A DNA stretch of 64,000 nucleotides from Nonomuraea muscovyensis (lineage in GTDB: Bacteria > Actinomycetota > Actinomycetes > Streptosporangiales > Streptosporangiaceae). The DNA is taken from the NCBI RefSeq assembly GCF_014207745.1, contig NZ_JACHJB010000002.1:310001-374000 (forward strand), read 5' to 3'. A program made the position numbers and the translations under genes. Positions 25,298 to 33,317 of the stretch are shown here, piece by piece. The first letter of the stretch is position 1; every line of letters begins with the position of its first letter. The notes below the pieces were generated by a model. It searched no databases, was not told the DNA's origin, and saw only the letters and a list, made by a program, of their open reading frames with translations.

Positions 25298-26541
25298 CGT
25301 CCTGCCGCCGACCGGCGCGGCACGGTCACGGTGACGGTGGTGCCGCGCCCCGCCTCGCTCGTGACGGCGACGGCTCCGCCGGCGAGACGCACCCGCTCCC
25401 GCATCCCGCGCAGGCCGACCCCCCGCTCCTCCCAGGGGCCGGGGGGAAGGCCCGTGCCGTCGTCCGTCACGACGAGCCGCGCCTCCACGTCCCCGCAGGT
25501 CGCCGAGACCGTGACCCGCCCGGCGGCGGCATGCCTGAGGGCGTTGGTCAGCGCCTCCTGCGCGGCGCGGTACAGCGCCCGCAGCGCCGCGGCGTCGTAG
25601 CCCGACTCGTCGCCGGCCGTCTCCAGGGTCACGTGTGAACGGGCGCCGTCCAGGCGCCGTACGAGCTCGGCGAGCGCCTCCGACAGGCGGAACGGCCCCG
25701 CCTCCCCCCGCAGCGCGCGCACCGAGTGACGGACCTCCTCCAGGGCCCGCGCGGCCGACGTCCGCGCGTCGGCCAGCGCGCGCTCGGCGGTGGGCCTGTC
25801 GCGGTCGAGGAACGCCTCCGCCTTCTCCATCTGCACCGCGGCGGCGGTGAGGTGATGCCCCAGACTGTCGTGGATCTCGCGCGCCACCCGGTTGCGCTCC
25901 TCGGCCGCCGTGAGCTCGGCGACCCGCTCGGCGTACCTGCTGAGCCGCGTGTGGGACTCCTCCACCTCGTCCAGCGCGTGCTCCAGTCGCGTACGCGACT
26001 CCTGCTCACCGACGGCCACGGCGGCCATGGAGACGGCGAGGACCAGGCCCAGGACGAACATGAGCAGGTCGGAGACGTAGGCCGCGTTCACGTACCAGCC
26101 CGGGGCGGCGATCGAGAACCACGCGACCAGCAGGCCCAGGCAGACGGCGGCCAGCGCGACCGCGACCCGGCGGCCGAAGGCGAAGTACGCGGTGAACGGG
26201 AGCAGGACGAACAGCGCCCGGGACAGACCGGCCGGGTCGGCGGCCGTGACCACGACGAACAGGATCAGCCGGGCCCCCGCCAGGGCGGCGGCGGGGCCCT
26301 TGGGTGTCCGCACGCGGTAGCGCCGCCGCTCCAGCACGTCGAGGCCGGCCAGCGTCGCCAGACCGGCGACGAAGACGGCCACTCCGGACGGCGGCGGAGA
26401 GACGGCGCCGACGGCGTCGTAGTACAGCCCGCCCGCCAGCACCGCGGCGTAGAGCAGCGGCGCGACCCAGGGCACCGGACGCCCGGACACGTGTGACGGG
26501 GGTTCGCCGCCCGGGGCGAGCGCGGTCGGTGACGAAGTCAT
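25294..26541 (-). CDS. Sensor histidine kinase, HisKA_3 type
   Basis: A 415-residue membrane sensor kinase. About four to five hydrophobic segments (residues 25-175) hold the sensor region with no large outside loop, then a coiled linker leads to the HisKA_3 box R-V-A-R-E-I-H224-D-S-L-G-H-H and an ATPase domain with N-A-L-R-H-A and D-D-G-T-G-L-P near the end. H224 should phosphorylate the response regulator encoded downstream. The ATG at 26541 follows GGGAGGG. The stimulus is unknown. Its promoter lies in the 349-bp gap shared with a divergent membrane protein. Confidence 0.92.
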   Translation of the reverse strand: MTSSPTALAPGGEPPSHVSGRPVPWVAPLLYAAVLAGGLYYDAVGAVSPPPSGVAVFVAGLATLAGLDVLERRRYRVRTPKGPAAALAGARLILFVVVTAADPAGLSRALFVLLPFTAYFAFGRRVAVALAAVCLGLLVAWFSIAAPGWYVNAAYVSDLLMFVLGLVLAVSMAAVAVGEQESRTRLEHALDEVEESHTRLSRYAERVAELTAAEERNRVAREIHDSLGHHLTAAAVQMEKAEAFLDRDRPTAERALADARTSAARALEEVRHSVRALRGEAGPFRLSEALAELVRRLDGARSHVTLETAGDESGYDAAALRALYRAAQEALTNALRHAAAGRVTVSATCGDVEARLVVTDDGTGLPPGPWEERGVGLRGMRERVRLAGGAVAVTSEAGRGTTVTVTVPRRSAAGR

Positions 26542-26890
26542 CCCAAACCCTCCCTACCGGTCCTAATGGGCAGCACGTCCCGCACAGCCGTGCCCCGCTC
26601 GCGAGGGCGACCGGAGCCGATCCCGCACGGCGGCGGGTCCCCCCACCCGTCCGGCCGGAGCGCCCGCCGTCAGGCTACGCCCCGCTTGCACCGGGGGGCG
26701 ATCGCCGCGGGCGGGTTCTGCCCGGACAGCACGTGCCGTCCGGCACGGTCCGCTCCGGATCCGGCGGCTCCGCCCGGCGTACGCGCCGTGACCTTCGGCC
26801 GCGAGCCGGGACGACCGGCATCTGCACCCGCCGGCCCCGGGCCTCCTACGGTCGTCACGTCTGTTACCGACCGCAAGGAGCCGCTTCCCG
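26542..26890. other. Divergent promoter region
   Basis: A 349-bp gap between the histidine kinase and the membrane protein at 26891. It is rich in short GC-rich inverted repeats, but I see no single convincing operator or promoter sequence. Confidence 0.4.
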
Positions 26891-27472
26891 ATGACTTCCA
26901 CCTGGCTGCCGCGCTTCGGCGCGATCTGCGCGATCCTGTTGGGCCTGTCGATCGGCGGCCCGGGACTGGTCGAGGCGTTCACCGGCGAGACCGCCGTGAC
27001 GAGCTTCGTCCTCGGAATCGGGGCCGCGCTGGGAACACCGGCCCTGACGGTCCTCTACCTTCACCAGGCCGCCGCCGGTGGGCGCTTCGGGCTGGTCGCG
27101 TACGCGGTGAACGTCGTCGGGCTCAGCCTGTTCGCCGGCGTCGCGTTCACCCTGAACATCGTGCTGTTCTACCTGGAGCCCGCGATCGTGGAGCGGTTGC
27201 TCCAGGGGCCGACCAGGGGGGCGTTCCTCGCCGCGACCGCGGTGTTCGTGGCCGGCACGGTGCTGTTCGCCGTCTCGATGGCGCGCTCGCGGATCTTCCC
27301 CCGGCCCGCCGTGTACGGGTACGGTGTCGCGCTGCCGCTGCTGGCGGTGCTCGCCCCACTGCCCGACACCCCACTCACCAGCGCCGTGCACGTGGTGGCG
27401 GGCGCGTCGCTGATCTGGCTCGCGCTGCCGGTCCTGCCGCGCCGGACCGCCGTCGTGAACGAGGCCGCCTGA
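26891..27472 (+). CDS. Membrane protein of unknown function, six segments
   Basis: A 193-residue integral membrane protein with about six hydrophobic segments evenly spread from the N terminus (F-G-A-I-C-A-I-L-L-G-L-S-I-G-G) to L-I-W-L-A-L-P-V-L-P near the end. It lacks a signal-peptide cleavage site and any motif I know. The ATG at 26891 follows AAGGAG. It is divergent from a two-component system, so it may be its target or an accessory sensor. Function unknown. Confidence 0.75.
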   Translation: MTSTWLPRFGAICAILLGLSIGGPGLVEAFTGETAVTSFVLGIGAALGTPALTVLYLHQAAAGGRFGLVAYAVNVVGLSLFAGVAFTLNIVLFYLEPAIVERLLQGPTRGAFLAATAVFVAGTVLFAVSMARSRIFPRPAVYGYGVALPLLAVLAPLPDTPLTSAVHVVAGASLIWLALPVLPRRTAVVNEAA

Positions 27473-27569
27473 CGGTGCGGCTCAGCGGGCGGCCCGGTGA
27501 CCATGAGTGCACGGGGAAGTTCAAGAGCTAGTCCGCAATGCCGTGTAGTTGAGGGCCGTGGTCGCTTGG

Positions 27570-27825
27570 TCAAGGCTCTGAGCCGGCGCGGATCTCGATG
27601 CCGATCGTGGCTTTGTAGCTGGTGCGGTCGATGGTGCCCCTCGCGGGCAGGGTGAGCAGGCGCAGCGCTGGATAGCCGGCGCCGCCGTGGTTGCCCCGTT
27701 GCTTGGGATAGACGCTCAGGTTGGCGGCGGTGTCGGCCACGCTCATGACGGTGCCGTCGATCGCGCAGACCAGCAGTCCGTGCCAGCGGGTGCCGGGGGT
27801 GGCCTCGCGAGCGGCCCAGCTTGGC
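27570..27825 (-). pseudogene. IS4-type transposase remnant with internal deletion
   Basis: The minus strand encodes W-H-G-L-L-V-C-A-I-D-G-T-V-M-S-V-A-D and Y-P-K-Q-R-G-N-H-G-G-A-G-Y-P, which I recognise as the N-terminal part of an IS4-type DDE transposase around the first catalytic Asp. It then jumps straight to R-T-S-Y-K-A-T-I-G-I-E-I, which resembles the C-terminal end. The catalytic middle is missing. Just beyond its stop, the stretch AGTCCGCAATGCCGTGTAGT near 27531 may be the element end. Confidence 0.6.
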
Positions 27826-27830
27826 CGCTG

Positions 27831-28334
27831 TCAGCCGGATCCTGCGCCGCAGTCGTAACCGCCGGCGTCCGGCACGCTCCCCGCCGTCGCCGTCGCCGTC
27901 GCCGTCGCCGGGCTCGCCGTCCTGGGGGATTTGCCCCTTAGGTGCAGCCCCCTTTCCTCGTCGGCGGCCTTCTCCAGCGCCGTCATCAGCTCACCGTCCA
28001 CCACCATCCCCGCGGCGTGGTGATGGGCGCGGGCCGTGGTGGAGTCCACGCTGACCAGGTCGAGGTCGACCTGACCACGAGCCGCGGCCTCAGCGATCAC
28101 GGTCTGCATCAACTGCTCGAAGACGCCCGTCGTCGCCCACGACCGGAACCTGTCGTAGACCGTCGACCACGGCCTGTACTCCGCGGGAAGATCCCGCCAC
28201 GGGCTGCCGGTCCGAAACCGCCACATCACGGCGTCGAACTGCTGCCGCAGGTCGGGGATCGGACCTCGCTCACCCAGCGGCAGGTGAGGCTCGATCAAGG
28301 ACCACTCGTCATCGGTGAGGTCTCCACGCGCCAT
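27831..28334 (-). pseudogene. IS5-type transposase, N-terminal half
   Basis: The minus strand encodes MARGDLTDDEWSLIEPHLPL and, further on, S-V-D-S-T-T-A-R-A-H-H-H-A-A-G-M, the N-terminal half of an IS5-group transposase with the first catalytic Asp. After about residue 125 the frame runs into a Gly/Ala-rich repeat and stops, so the second half of the DDE core is lost. The repeat region contains several copies of the hexamer GCCGTC. It abuts the IS4-type remnant and its end seems to lie just after the tetR stop at 28403. Confidence 0.78.
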
Positions 28335-28402
28335 AGCGATGGCCTATCAGGACCGGAAACCACGGCGCAGGCGATCCCACTGATCTCAACTCCATACAGG
28401 CC

Positions 28403-29035
28403 CTAGTCCGAGCAGAGCTGGGCGCGCAGCGTCCGGCGGGCCCAGCGCTCCCAGCGCTCACGCGGCCAGCCCCGCTCCTGCACGAACAGCAGGTACAGCT
28501 CAGGGCTGAGCAGGCCGTACAGCAGGTCGGCGGCTTCCTCCACCGGCATCTCGGCCCGCGCCCCGGGTTTGGCGACGAGTGCCCGGGCCGCCTCCTGCTG
28601 GACGACATACCGGGGGTCGACGTCGTGCGGCCACAGGGCGGCGACCTCGGGGTCGCTCGCGCACGCCCCGTCCAGCACCTTGCCGATCGGCGCGACACGC
28701 TCCAGGACCGAGGTCGTGCCGGTGACGTAGGCGCGCAGCATGTCCTGGGCGGTGGCGGCGGCCAGCGCGGCGGTGTACCACGGCCGGTCCATCGTGGCGA
28801 CGGGCTCGTCGTCGCCTGCGATCGTGACGTCGACCAGTTCCTTCAGCAGGGCGCGTTTGTTGCCGAACACGAAGTAGATCGTCTGTACGGCGACCCCGGC
28901 CTGGGCGGCGACGTCCTGCAGGTTCGTCGCGCCGTAGCCGTCGCGCACGAACAGCTCCAGTGCCGCCCGCAGGATGCGCCGACGCGTCTCCTGCGCCTTC
29001 TGCGCCCGCTTGCTCATCCGCTTGACATCACTCAT
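28403..29035 (-). CDS. TetR family transcriptional regulator
   Basis: A 210-residue TetR-type repressor. The helix-turn-helix occupies about residues 30-60 (N-L-Q-D-V-A-A-Q-A-G-V-A-V-Q-T-I-Y-F-V-F), preceded by basic residues R-R-R-I-L. The ligand domain is of usual length. The start at 29035 is ATG; an inner ATG is possible. Two copies of a 17-bp inverted repeat lie directly before it in the divergent promoter, so it is very likely autoregulated and represses the monooxygenase-ABC exporter operon. A decayed IS5-type element begins right after its stop. Confidence 0.9.
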   Translation of the reverse strand: MSDVKRMSKRAQKAQETRRRILRAALELFVRDGYGATNLQDVAAQAGVAVQTIYFVFGNKRALLKELVDVTIAGDDEPVATMDRPWYTAALAAATAQDMLRAYVTGTTSVLERVAPIGKVLDGACASDPEVAALWPHDVDPRYVVQQEAARALVAKPGARAEMPVEEAADLLYGLLSPELYLLFVQERGWPRERWERWARRTLRAQLCSD

Positions 29036-29037
29036 GG

Positions 29038-29080
29038 CTAGAGTCTATCTCTAGATTCAGTAACTAGAAGTCGACTCTAG
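29038..29080. promoter_or_regulatory. Two tandem TetR operator copies
   Basis: CTAGAGTCTATCTCTAG (29038-29054, perfect 6-bp arms) and CTAGAAGTCGACTCTAG (29064-29080, 5-bp arms) start 26 bp apart between the divergent tetR and the ABM/ABC operon. Two such sites side by side imply cooperative repressor binding across both promoters. Confidence 0.78.
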
Positions 29081-29094
29081 AGAGCAGGTTCAGT

Positions 29095-29385
29095 ATGTCG
29101 GTCATCACCGTCACGCGCTTCCAGGTCGCCCCCGCCGACGCCGAGCAGCTCCGGGCCCGGCACACCGCCCTCGTCTCCGCCTTCCGGGCGGCCTTTCCCG
29201 GGCTCACCGAGGCGCGCCTTGGCCGGCTCGACGAGGAGACGTGGGTGGGCATCTGGCGCTGGGACTCGGCCGCGAGCCTGCGGGCCGCCCGCCAGGCCGT
29301 GCCCGGCAACGCCGAGGCCGCCGCGGCCTTCTCCCTGACCCGCGACGCCGCGGTGGAGGACATCGAGGTCCTGGACGAGCACTGA
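29095..29385 (+). CDS. Antibiotic biosynthesis monooxygenase-like protein
   Basis: A 96-residue dimeric alpha/beta-barrel (ABM fold) protein. The first strand reads V-I-T-V-T-R-F-Q-V, with a helix of acidic and basic residues after it and W-V-G-I-W-R-W-D in the middle, the normal pattern. These proteins oxidise quinone-like or heme-like substrates without a bound cofactor, but many have no known activity. The ATG at 29095 lies just behind the TetR operators; the ABC exporter genes follow after 55 bp. It may modify or detoxify what the exporter carries. Confidence 0.75.
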   Translation: MSVITVTRFQVAPADAEQLRARHTALVSAFRAAFPGLTEARLGRLDEETWVGIWRWDSAASLRAARQAVPGNAEAAAAFSLTRDAAVEDIEVLDEH

Positions 29386-29440
29386 CCGCACCCTCCCGGC
29401 CCCTCACCCCGGGGGCCGGCTTCCCGATCGAGGAGATGAC

Positions 29441-30358
29441 ATGATCGAGATCGACGCGTTGACCAAGGTGTACGGCTCGGCGCAGGTCCCGGCCGTCGAC
29501 GAGGTGTCCCTGCACATCCCCGCCGGATCGATCTTCGGCTTCCTGGGACCCAACGGCGCCGGCAAGACCACCACCATCAAGATGCTGGCCGGCCTGCTCA
29601 CCCCCACCTCGGGCCAGGCCCGGCTGGGCGGCTTCGACGTGGCCCGGCAGCGTTCGGCCGCGATGGCGCAGTTCGGCGCGGTGCTCGAAGGCTCGCGCAA
29701 CGTCTACTGGAGCCTGTCGGCCTGGCAGAACCTGATGTACTTCGGCCGGCTCAAGGGCCTGCGCAAGGCACAGGTCGCCGAGCGCGCCCAGGACCTGCTG
29801 ACCGATCTGGGCCTGTGGAAGCGGCGCGACGACAAGGTCGGCGGCTTCTCGCGCGGCATGCAGCAGAAGGTCGCGATCGCCGCCGCGCTGATCGCCGACC
29901 CGCCGATCGTCCTGCTGGACGAGCCGACGCTCGGCCTGGACGTCGAGGCCACCCGCACCGTCAAGAACTGGATCGCCGAGCAGGCGCGCGAGCTCGGCAC
30001 CACCATCCTGCTCACCACCCACCAGCTCGATGTGGCTCAGGAGCTGTGTGACCGGGTGGCCGTCATACGCCAGGGCCGGCTCGTGGCCGACCTGCCCACG
30101 CGGGAGCTGCTGGCCGGTTTCCGCGAACGCGACAGGTACGAGATCCGCATCGAAGGAGCGGCGCCACCCGGCTTCGACGCCGTCATCGGCGAGGGCGTCA
30201 CCACGATCAGCGTGCAGGTGAGCAACCCGATCGAGGTGTACGACCTGGTCGAGCGCCTGCGTGTCCACGGGGCCGTCATCGAGTCGCTGACCCAGGTGCA
30301 GCCCGACCTGGAGGATGTGTTCCTCGCCCTGGTGAACGAGCCGCCCCATGCTGCTTAA
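29441..30358 (+). CDS. ABC transporter ATP-binding subunit
   Basis: A 305-residue ABC-2-type ATPase. Walker A is G-P-N-G-A-G-K-T-T (about residues 36-44), the Q-loop and the signature F-S-R-G-M-Q-Q-K (about 138-145) follow, and Walker B is I-V-L-L-D-E-P-T-L-G-L-D. The last 70 residues carry a C-terminal extension typical of drug or antibiotic exporters (DrrA-like). It energises the two permeases encoded downstream, whose genes overlap. It is under the control of the divergent TetR repressor. Confidence 0.93.
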   Translation: MIEIDALTKVYGSAQVPAVDEVSLHIPAGSIFGFLGPNGAGKTTTIKMLAGLLTPTSGQARLGGFDVARQRSAAMAQFGAVLEGSRNVYWSLSAWQNLMYFGRLKGLRKAQVAERAQDLLTDLGLWKRRDDKVGGFSRGMQQKVAIAAALIADPPIVLLDEPTLGLDVEATRTVKNWIAEQARELGTTILLTTHQLDVAQELCDRVAVIRQGRLVADLPTRELLAGFRERDRYEIRIEGAAPPGFDAVIGEGVTTISVQVSNPIEVYDLVERLRVHGAVIESLTQVQPDLEDVFLALVNEPPHAA

Positions 30359-31118
30359 GGTCCTGGGCGCGGAGATCGGCAAGGGCCTGCGTGTCCAACT
30401 GGCCCACCCGGTCGGCCACGTCATCACCCTGCTGATCAGCGCCATGATGTACCTCGGCCTGCAGTTCGTCCTGGGCCAGGGCGAACTGCGCCAGGATCTG
30501 CTGCCGCGGACCCTGGTCGCGATCGGCGGCTACTGGTTCCTGCAGTACGCCGGCCTGGTGATGGTGGCCGACCTCATCGAGGAGAAACGCGCCGGCACCT
30601 TCGTCCAGGCCCAGATGACCCCGGCGCCGCCGTGGCTGCCGATGCTCGGCCGGCTGCTCACCGCCTCGGTGTTCGGCCTGGCGGTGGCCGCCGTGGCCAC
30701 CCTCGTCCCGCTGCTGGTGGCCGGGATCGCGATCCCGCTGCGCTGGGCGGCGATCCTGCCCGTCGTGCTCATGGGGGCCGACGCGCTGGCCTTCACGTTC
30801 CTGCTGGCGGCCCTCGCGCTGGGCTCGCCGATGATCGGCGCCCTGCAGTCGCTGTTCACCTCGCTGGTGCTGCTGCTCAACGGCTCGTTCCTGCCGCTGG
30901 CCTTCTACCCGGACTGGCTGGCCGCCCTGGCGAGAATCCTGCCCACCACGCTGGGCATCGAGGCGACCACCCAGACCCTGTTCGAGGGCCGGAGCCTGGC
31001 CGAGCTCTGGAGCGGCGGCACCCTGCCCTGGCTGCTCGCCCACACCCTCGCCCTCAGCGTCGTCGCCGGCCTGCTGTTCGTCCGCAACCACCGCCGAGCC
31101 CTGCAGGAGCCGTCATGA
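30348..31118 (+). CDS. ABC-2 type transporter permease
   Basis: A 256-residue integral membrane permease with about six hydrophobic segments (for example F-V-L-G-Q-G-E-L-R-Q and the V-F-G-L-A-V-A-A-V-A-T stretch). Its ATG overlaps the ATPase gene end by 11 bp and its stop overlaps the next permease start by ATGA, so the three genes are coupled. The pair of permeases probably forms a heterodimer with the ATPase, exporting an unknown lipophilic compound. Confidence 0.88.
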   Translation: MLLKVLGAEIGKGLRVQLAHPVGHVITLLISAMMYLGLQFVLGQGELRQDLLPRTLVAIGGYWFLQYAGLVMVADLIEEKRAGTFVQAQMTPAPPWLPMLGRLLTASVFGLAVAAVATLVPLLVAGIAIPLRWAAILPVVLMGADALAFTFLLAALALGSPMIGALQSLFTSLVLLLNGSFLPLAFYPDWLAALARILPTTLGIEATTQTLFEGRSLAELWSGGTLPWLLAHTLALSVVAGLLFVRNHRRALQEPS

Positions 31119-31912
31119 CCTTCGCCCGCGGATTCGCCGCGGAAGTCCGCAAGGGCTTGCTCAACCTCGCCGCCGGATGGCGCGAGGTCCTCATCCAAAT
31201 GATCACATTTCCGCTGTTCTACCTGCTCATCGTGCTGTTCATGGGGCGCGGGCAGCTGCGTGCCGAACTGCTGCTGCCGGTGCTGCTCGGCATGGTGGCG
31301 CTGACGTTCATCCACGAGCAGGTCAACCGGGTGTTCTGGGGATATCTGGGCGACATCCAGTCCGGCGTGCTGGAACAGACCTACCTGACGCCGCTGCCCT
31401 CGGCCGCGCTCATCCTCGGCCGCCAGGTCGCCGCCGCGATCTCCGCCCTGCCGACCGCGCTGGCCGTGCTGGCCACCGGCGCCACCGCCATCACCGTCCA
31501 GGGCGGGCAACTGCCCGTCGACGTGCAGGTGATCGTGCCACTGGCCGCGATCGTCCTGGGCACCTGCGGGCTGGCGCTGATCCTGTGCGGGTTGACCCTG
31601 GTGTTCAAACGCATCGAGATCATCACCCAGCTGTCGGTGGCCGTCTACGCCATCGCGGGCGGCACCCTGGTCCCTCTGGCCGCCATGCCCGACCCGGTCG
31701 CGTTCATCAGCCGGCTGGTCGTCCCCATCGCGCCCGGCATCGAGGCGATGCGGGACATCCTGCTCGGCGGGCACTCCCTGGCCGCTCTCCCGTCCGGCTG
31801 GGGTCTCGGCTGGCTGCTGGTGCAGCCGCTTCTCCTCACGGCCGCCGGGGCGGTCGCGTTCAACCGGCTCGAACACCTCGCCCGGCACCGCGGCACCCTC
31901 GGCCGCTACTAG
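31115..31912 (+). CDS. ABC-2 type transporter permease
   Basis: A 265-residue membrane permease, the second of the pair, with about six hydrophobic segments and a basic cytoplasmic N terminus (R-G-F-A-A-E-V-R-K-G). The ATG at 31115 lies four bases inside the previous stop. The similarity of its layout to the permease before it (both with F-x-L-x-G beginnings and a mid-protein V-P-L-A motif) suggests an old gene duplication. It completes the exporter; a DoxX gene follows after 31 bp. Confidence 0.88.
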   Translation: MTFARGFAAEVRKGLLNLAAGWREVLIQMITFPLFYLLIVLFMGRGQLRAELLLPVLLGMVALTFIHEQVNRVFWGYLGDIQSGVLEQTYLTPLPSAALILGRQVAAAISALPTALAVLATGATAITVQGGQLPVDVQVIVPLAAIVLGTCGLALILCGLTLVFKRIEIITQLSVAVYAIAGGTLVPLAAMPDPVAFISRLVVPIAPGIEAMRDILLGGHSLAALPSGWGLGWLLVQPLLLTAAGAVAFNRLEHLARHRGTLGRY

Positions 31913-31943
31913 CCGGCACCTGAACGAAAAGAGAGCAACTGAC

Positions 31944-32315
31944 GTGAACGTTATCCTGTGGGTACTGCAGGCGGCCCTGGCCGCCGTCTTCGGCCTGGCC
32001 GGGGTCATGCATGTCACCCAGCCCAAGGAGAAGCTGCGGCCCATGCTGCCCTGGGTGGAGGACTTCAGCCCCGGTCAGCTCCGACTGATCGGCGTGGTCG
32101 AACTGCTCGGCGCCCTCGGTCTGATCCTGCCCGCCGTCACCGGCATCGCCCCGGTCCTCACCCCGCTGGCCGCCACCGGCCTGGCCATCACCATGCTCGG
32201 CGCCGCCGCCACCCACGTCCGACGCAGAGAGCCGTCGGCCGTGGCCGTCAACGTGGCACTGCTCGCGATCGCCGCCGTCATCGCCTGGGGCCGCTTCGGC
32301 CCGCACGCCTTCTGA
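31944..32315 (+). CDS. DoxX family membrane protein
   Basis: A 123-residue membrane protein of the DoxX/SURF4-like family with about four hydrophobic segments (the first, V-I-L-W-V-L-Q-A-A-L-A-A-V-F-G-L, begins at residue 3). The GTG start at 31944 follows GAGAGC. DoxX proteins sit in membranes and are linked to redox or thiol stress, but their reaction is not clear. It follows the ABC exporter in the same direction and may be part of that transcript. Confidence 0.82.
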   Translation: MNVILWVLQAALAAVFGLAGVMHVTQPKEKLRPMLPWVEDFSPGQLRLIGVVELLGALGLILPAVTGIAPVLTPLAATGLAITMLGAAATHVRRREPSAVAVNVALLAIAAVIAWGRFGPHAF

Positions 32316-32387
32316 CCCCTTCGTCCCGCTCGAGTGCGTGACGCCTCGGGCGGGACGTCAGCCGCTACGGGAAGCCTGGAGACCATC

Positions 32388-32858
32388 ATGACAACGGATT
32401 GCGTGACCCTGCGACCAGTCGGCCAGGTCGTGGGCGGTCGCAGCGAGATGTTCGAGGACGACTGGCACGACGTTCGAGCCGTGATCCGGCTGGACCCCGA
32501 GTCCTTCACCACCTCGGCGGTGCTCGGCCTGGAGGACTTCTCCCACCTGGAGGTCGTCTTCCTCTTCGACCGGATCGACCCGGCCACCGTGCACAGCCGA
32601 CCCCGTCCGCCACGGGGGAACCCGAGCGCGGCGCCCGTGGGGGTCTTCGCCCACCGCGGGCCGTACCGACCCAACCGCCTCGGCCTCTCCCGCTGCCGGC
32701 TCCTCGCCGTGGACGGCCTGAACCTGCACGTCGCCGACCTGGACGCACTTGCCGGCTCGCCCGTCCTGGATGTCAAGCCGTACCTGGTCGAGTTCGCCCC
32801 CCGCCATCCGGTCACCCAGCCGAGGTGGGCCACCAGACTCATGAGCCCCTATTACTGA
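32388..32858 (+). CDS. trmO: tRNA t6A37 methyltransferase TrmO-like
   Basis: A 156-residue SAM-dependent enzyme of the TrmO family, which methylates N6-threonylcarbamoyladenosine at position 37 of some tRNAs. The core reads L-E-D-F-S-H-L-E-V-V-F-L-F, then H-R-G-P-Y-R-P-N-R-L-G-L-S and S-P-V-L-D-V-K-P-Y-L. These are the family's SAM- and tRNA-binding signatures. The ATG at 32388 was chosen because the first strand begins right after it. It stands alone in the same direction as the DoxX gene, followed by a hairpin terminator. Confidence 0.88.
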   Translation: MTTDCVTLRPVGQVVGGRSEMFEDDWHDVRAVIRLDPESFTTSAVLGLEDFSHLEVVFLFDRIDPATVHSRPRPPRGNPSAAPVGVFAHRGPYRPNRLGLSRCRLLAVDGLNLHVADLDALAGSPVLDVKPYLVEFAPRHPVTQPRWATRLMSPYY

Positions 32859-32872
32859 GGCTCCTGTCCGAC

Positions 32873-32925
32873 GCCTTGCCGCCGGCACCGGCGGCAAGGC
32901 CGCTCCACCGGCGGCAAGGCCGCTC
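32873..32925. terminator. Terminator hairpin with a repeated arm
   Basis: GCCTTGCCGCCGG (32873-32885) and CCGGCGGCAAGGC (32888-32900) form a 13-bp perfect stem between the convergent trmO and secreted-protein genes. The right arm is then repeated 20 bases on (32908-32920) within a tandem duplication of ACCGGCGGCAAGGCCGCTCC, so the left arm could pair with either copy. Confidence 0.7.
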
Positions 32926-32953
32926 CACCACGCGGCCCTGGGCCTCCGGTGCG

Positions 32954-33262
32954 TCAGCGCTTGATGTCGTAGGAGTGAGACACCGCCTTGGGGTACGTGT
33001 CGGGGCAGTGGGCAGAGGACTGCACCCGAATCCCCTTCCAGGGCCCGTAGACGGTCTTCTTGGTCCTGCCGTTGGAGCACGTGGCGATGGCCCGCACGGA
33101 ACCCGCGCCCTTGTCGCATCGGGCCCACGTGTAGTCCGTCTGCCAGCCGTACCCGTGGTGGCAGTCGGTCGGCAGGGGCTCGGCCTGCGCGGCGAGCGGG
33201 GTGAGCGAGACGACCGCGAAGGCGGCAGCGGACGCGAGAGCAGTGAAGATCTTCCTGTTCAT
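32954..33262 (-). CDS. Small secreted cysteine-containing protein
   Basis: A 102-residue exported protein with a signal peptide (MNRKIFTALASAAAFAVVS, then LTPLAAQA) and a mature part of about 75 residues holding four cysteines (C-H-H, R-C-D, T-C-S, H-C-P), enough for two disulfides. Trp and Tyr are frequent in the first half. It resembles a group of small actinobacterial secreted proteins without known function, and in layout the protein at 38460. An extracellular or wall role is likely; nothing more can be said. Confidence 0.72.
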   Translation of the reverse strand: MNRKIFTALASAAAFAVVSLTPLAAQAEPLPTDCHHGYGWQTDYTWARCDKGAGSVRAIATCSNGRTKKTVYGPWKGIRVQSSAHCPDTYPKAVSHSYDIKR

Positions 33263-33317
33263 GATCGGCGATCATATATACGCCCGCGCAACCTTGTTGG
33301 GATTCGTCTGCTTTGCG

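Noticed and set aside
27886..27911. Tandem GCCGTC hexamer repeats
   Set aside because: Looked at as a possible repeat array; it is a simple slippage repeat inside a dead transposase. No CRISPR-like repeat/spacer pattern exists in the window.
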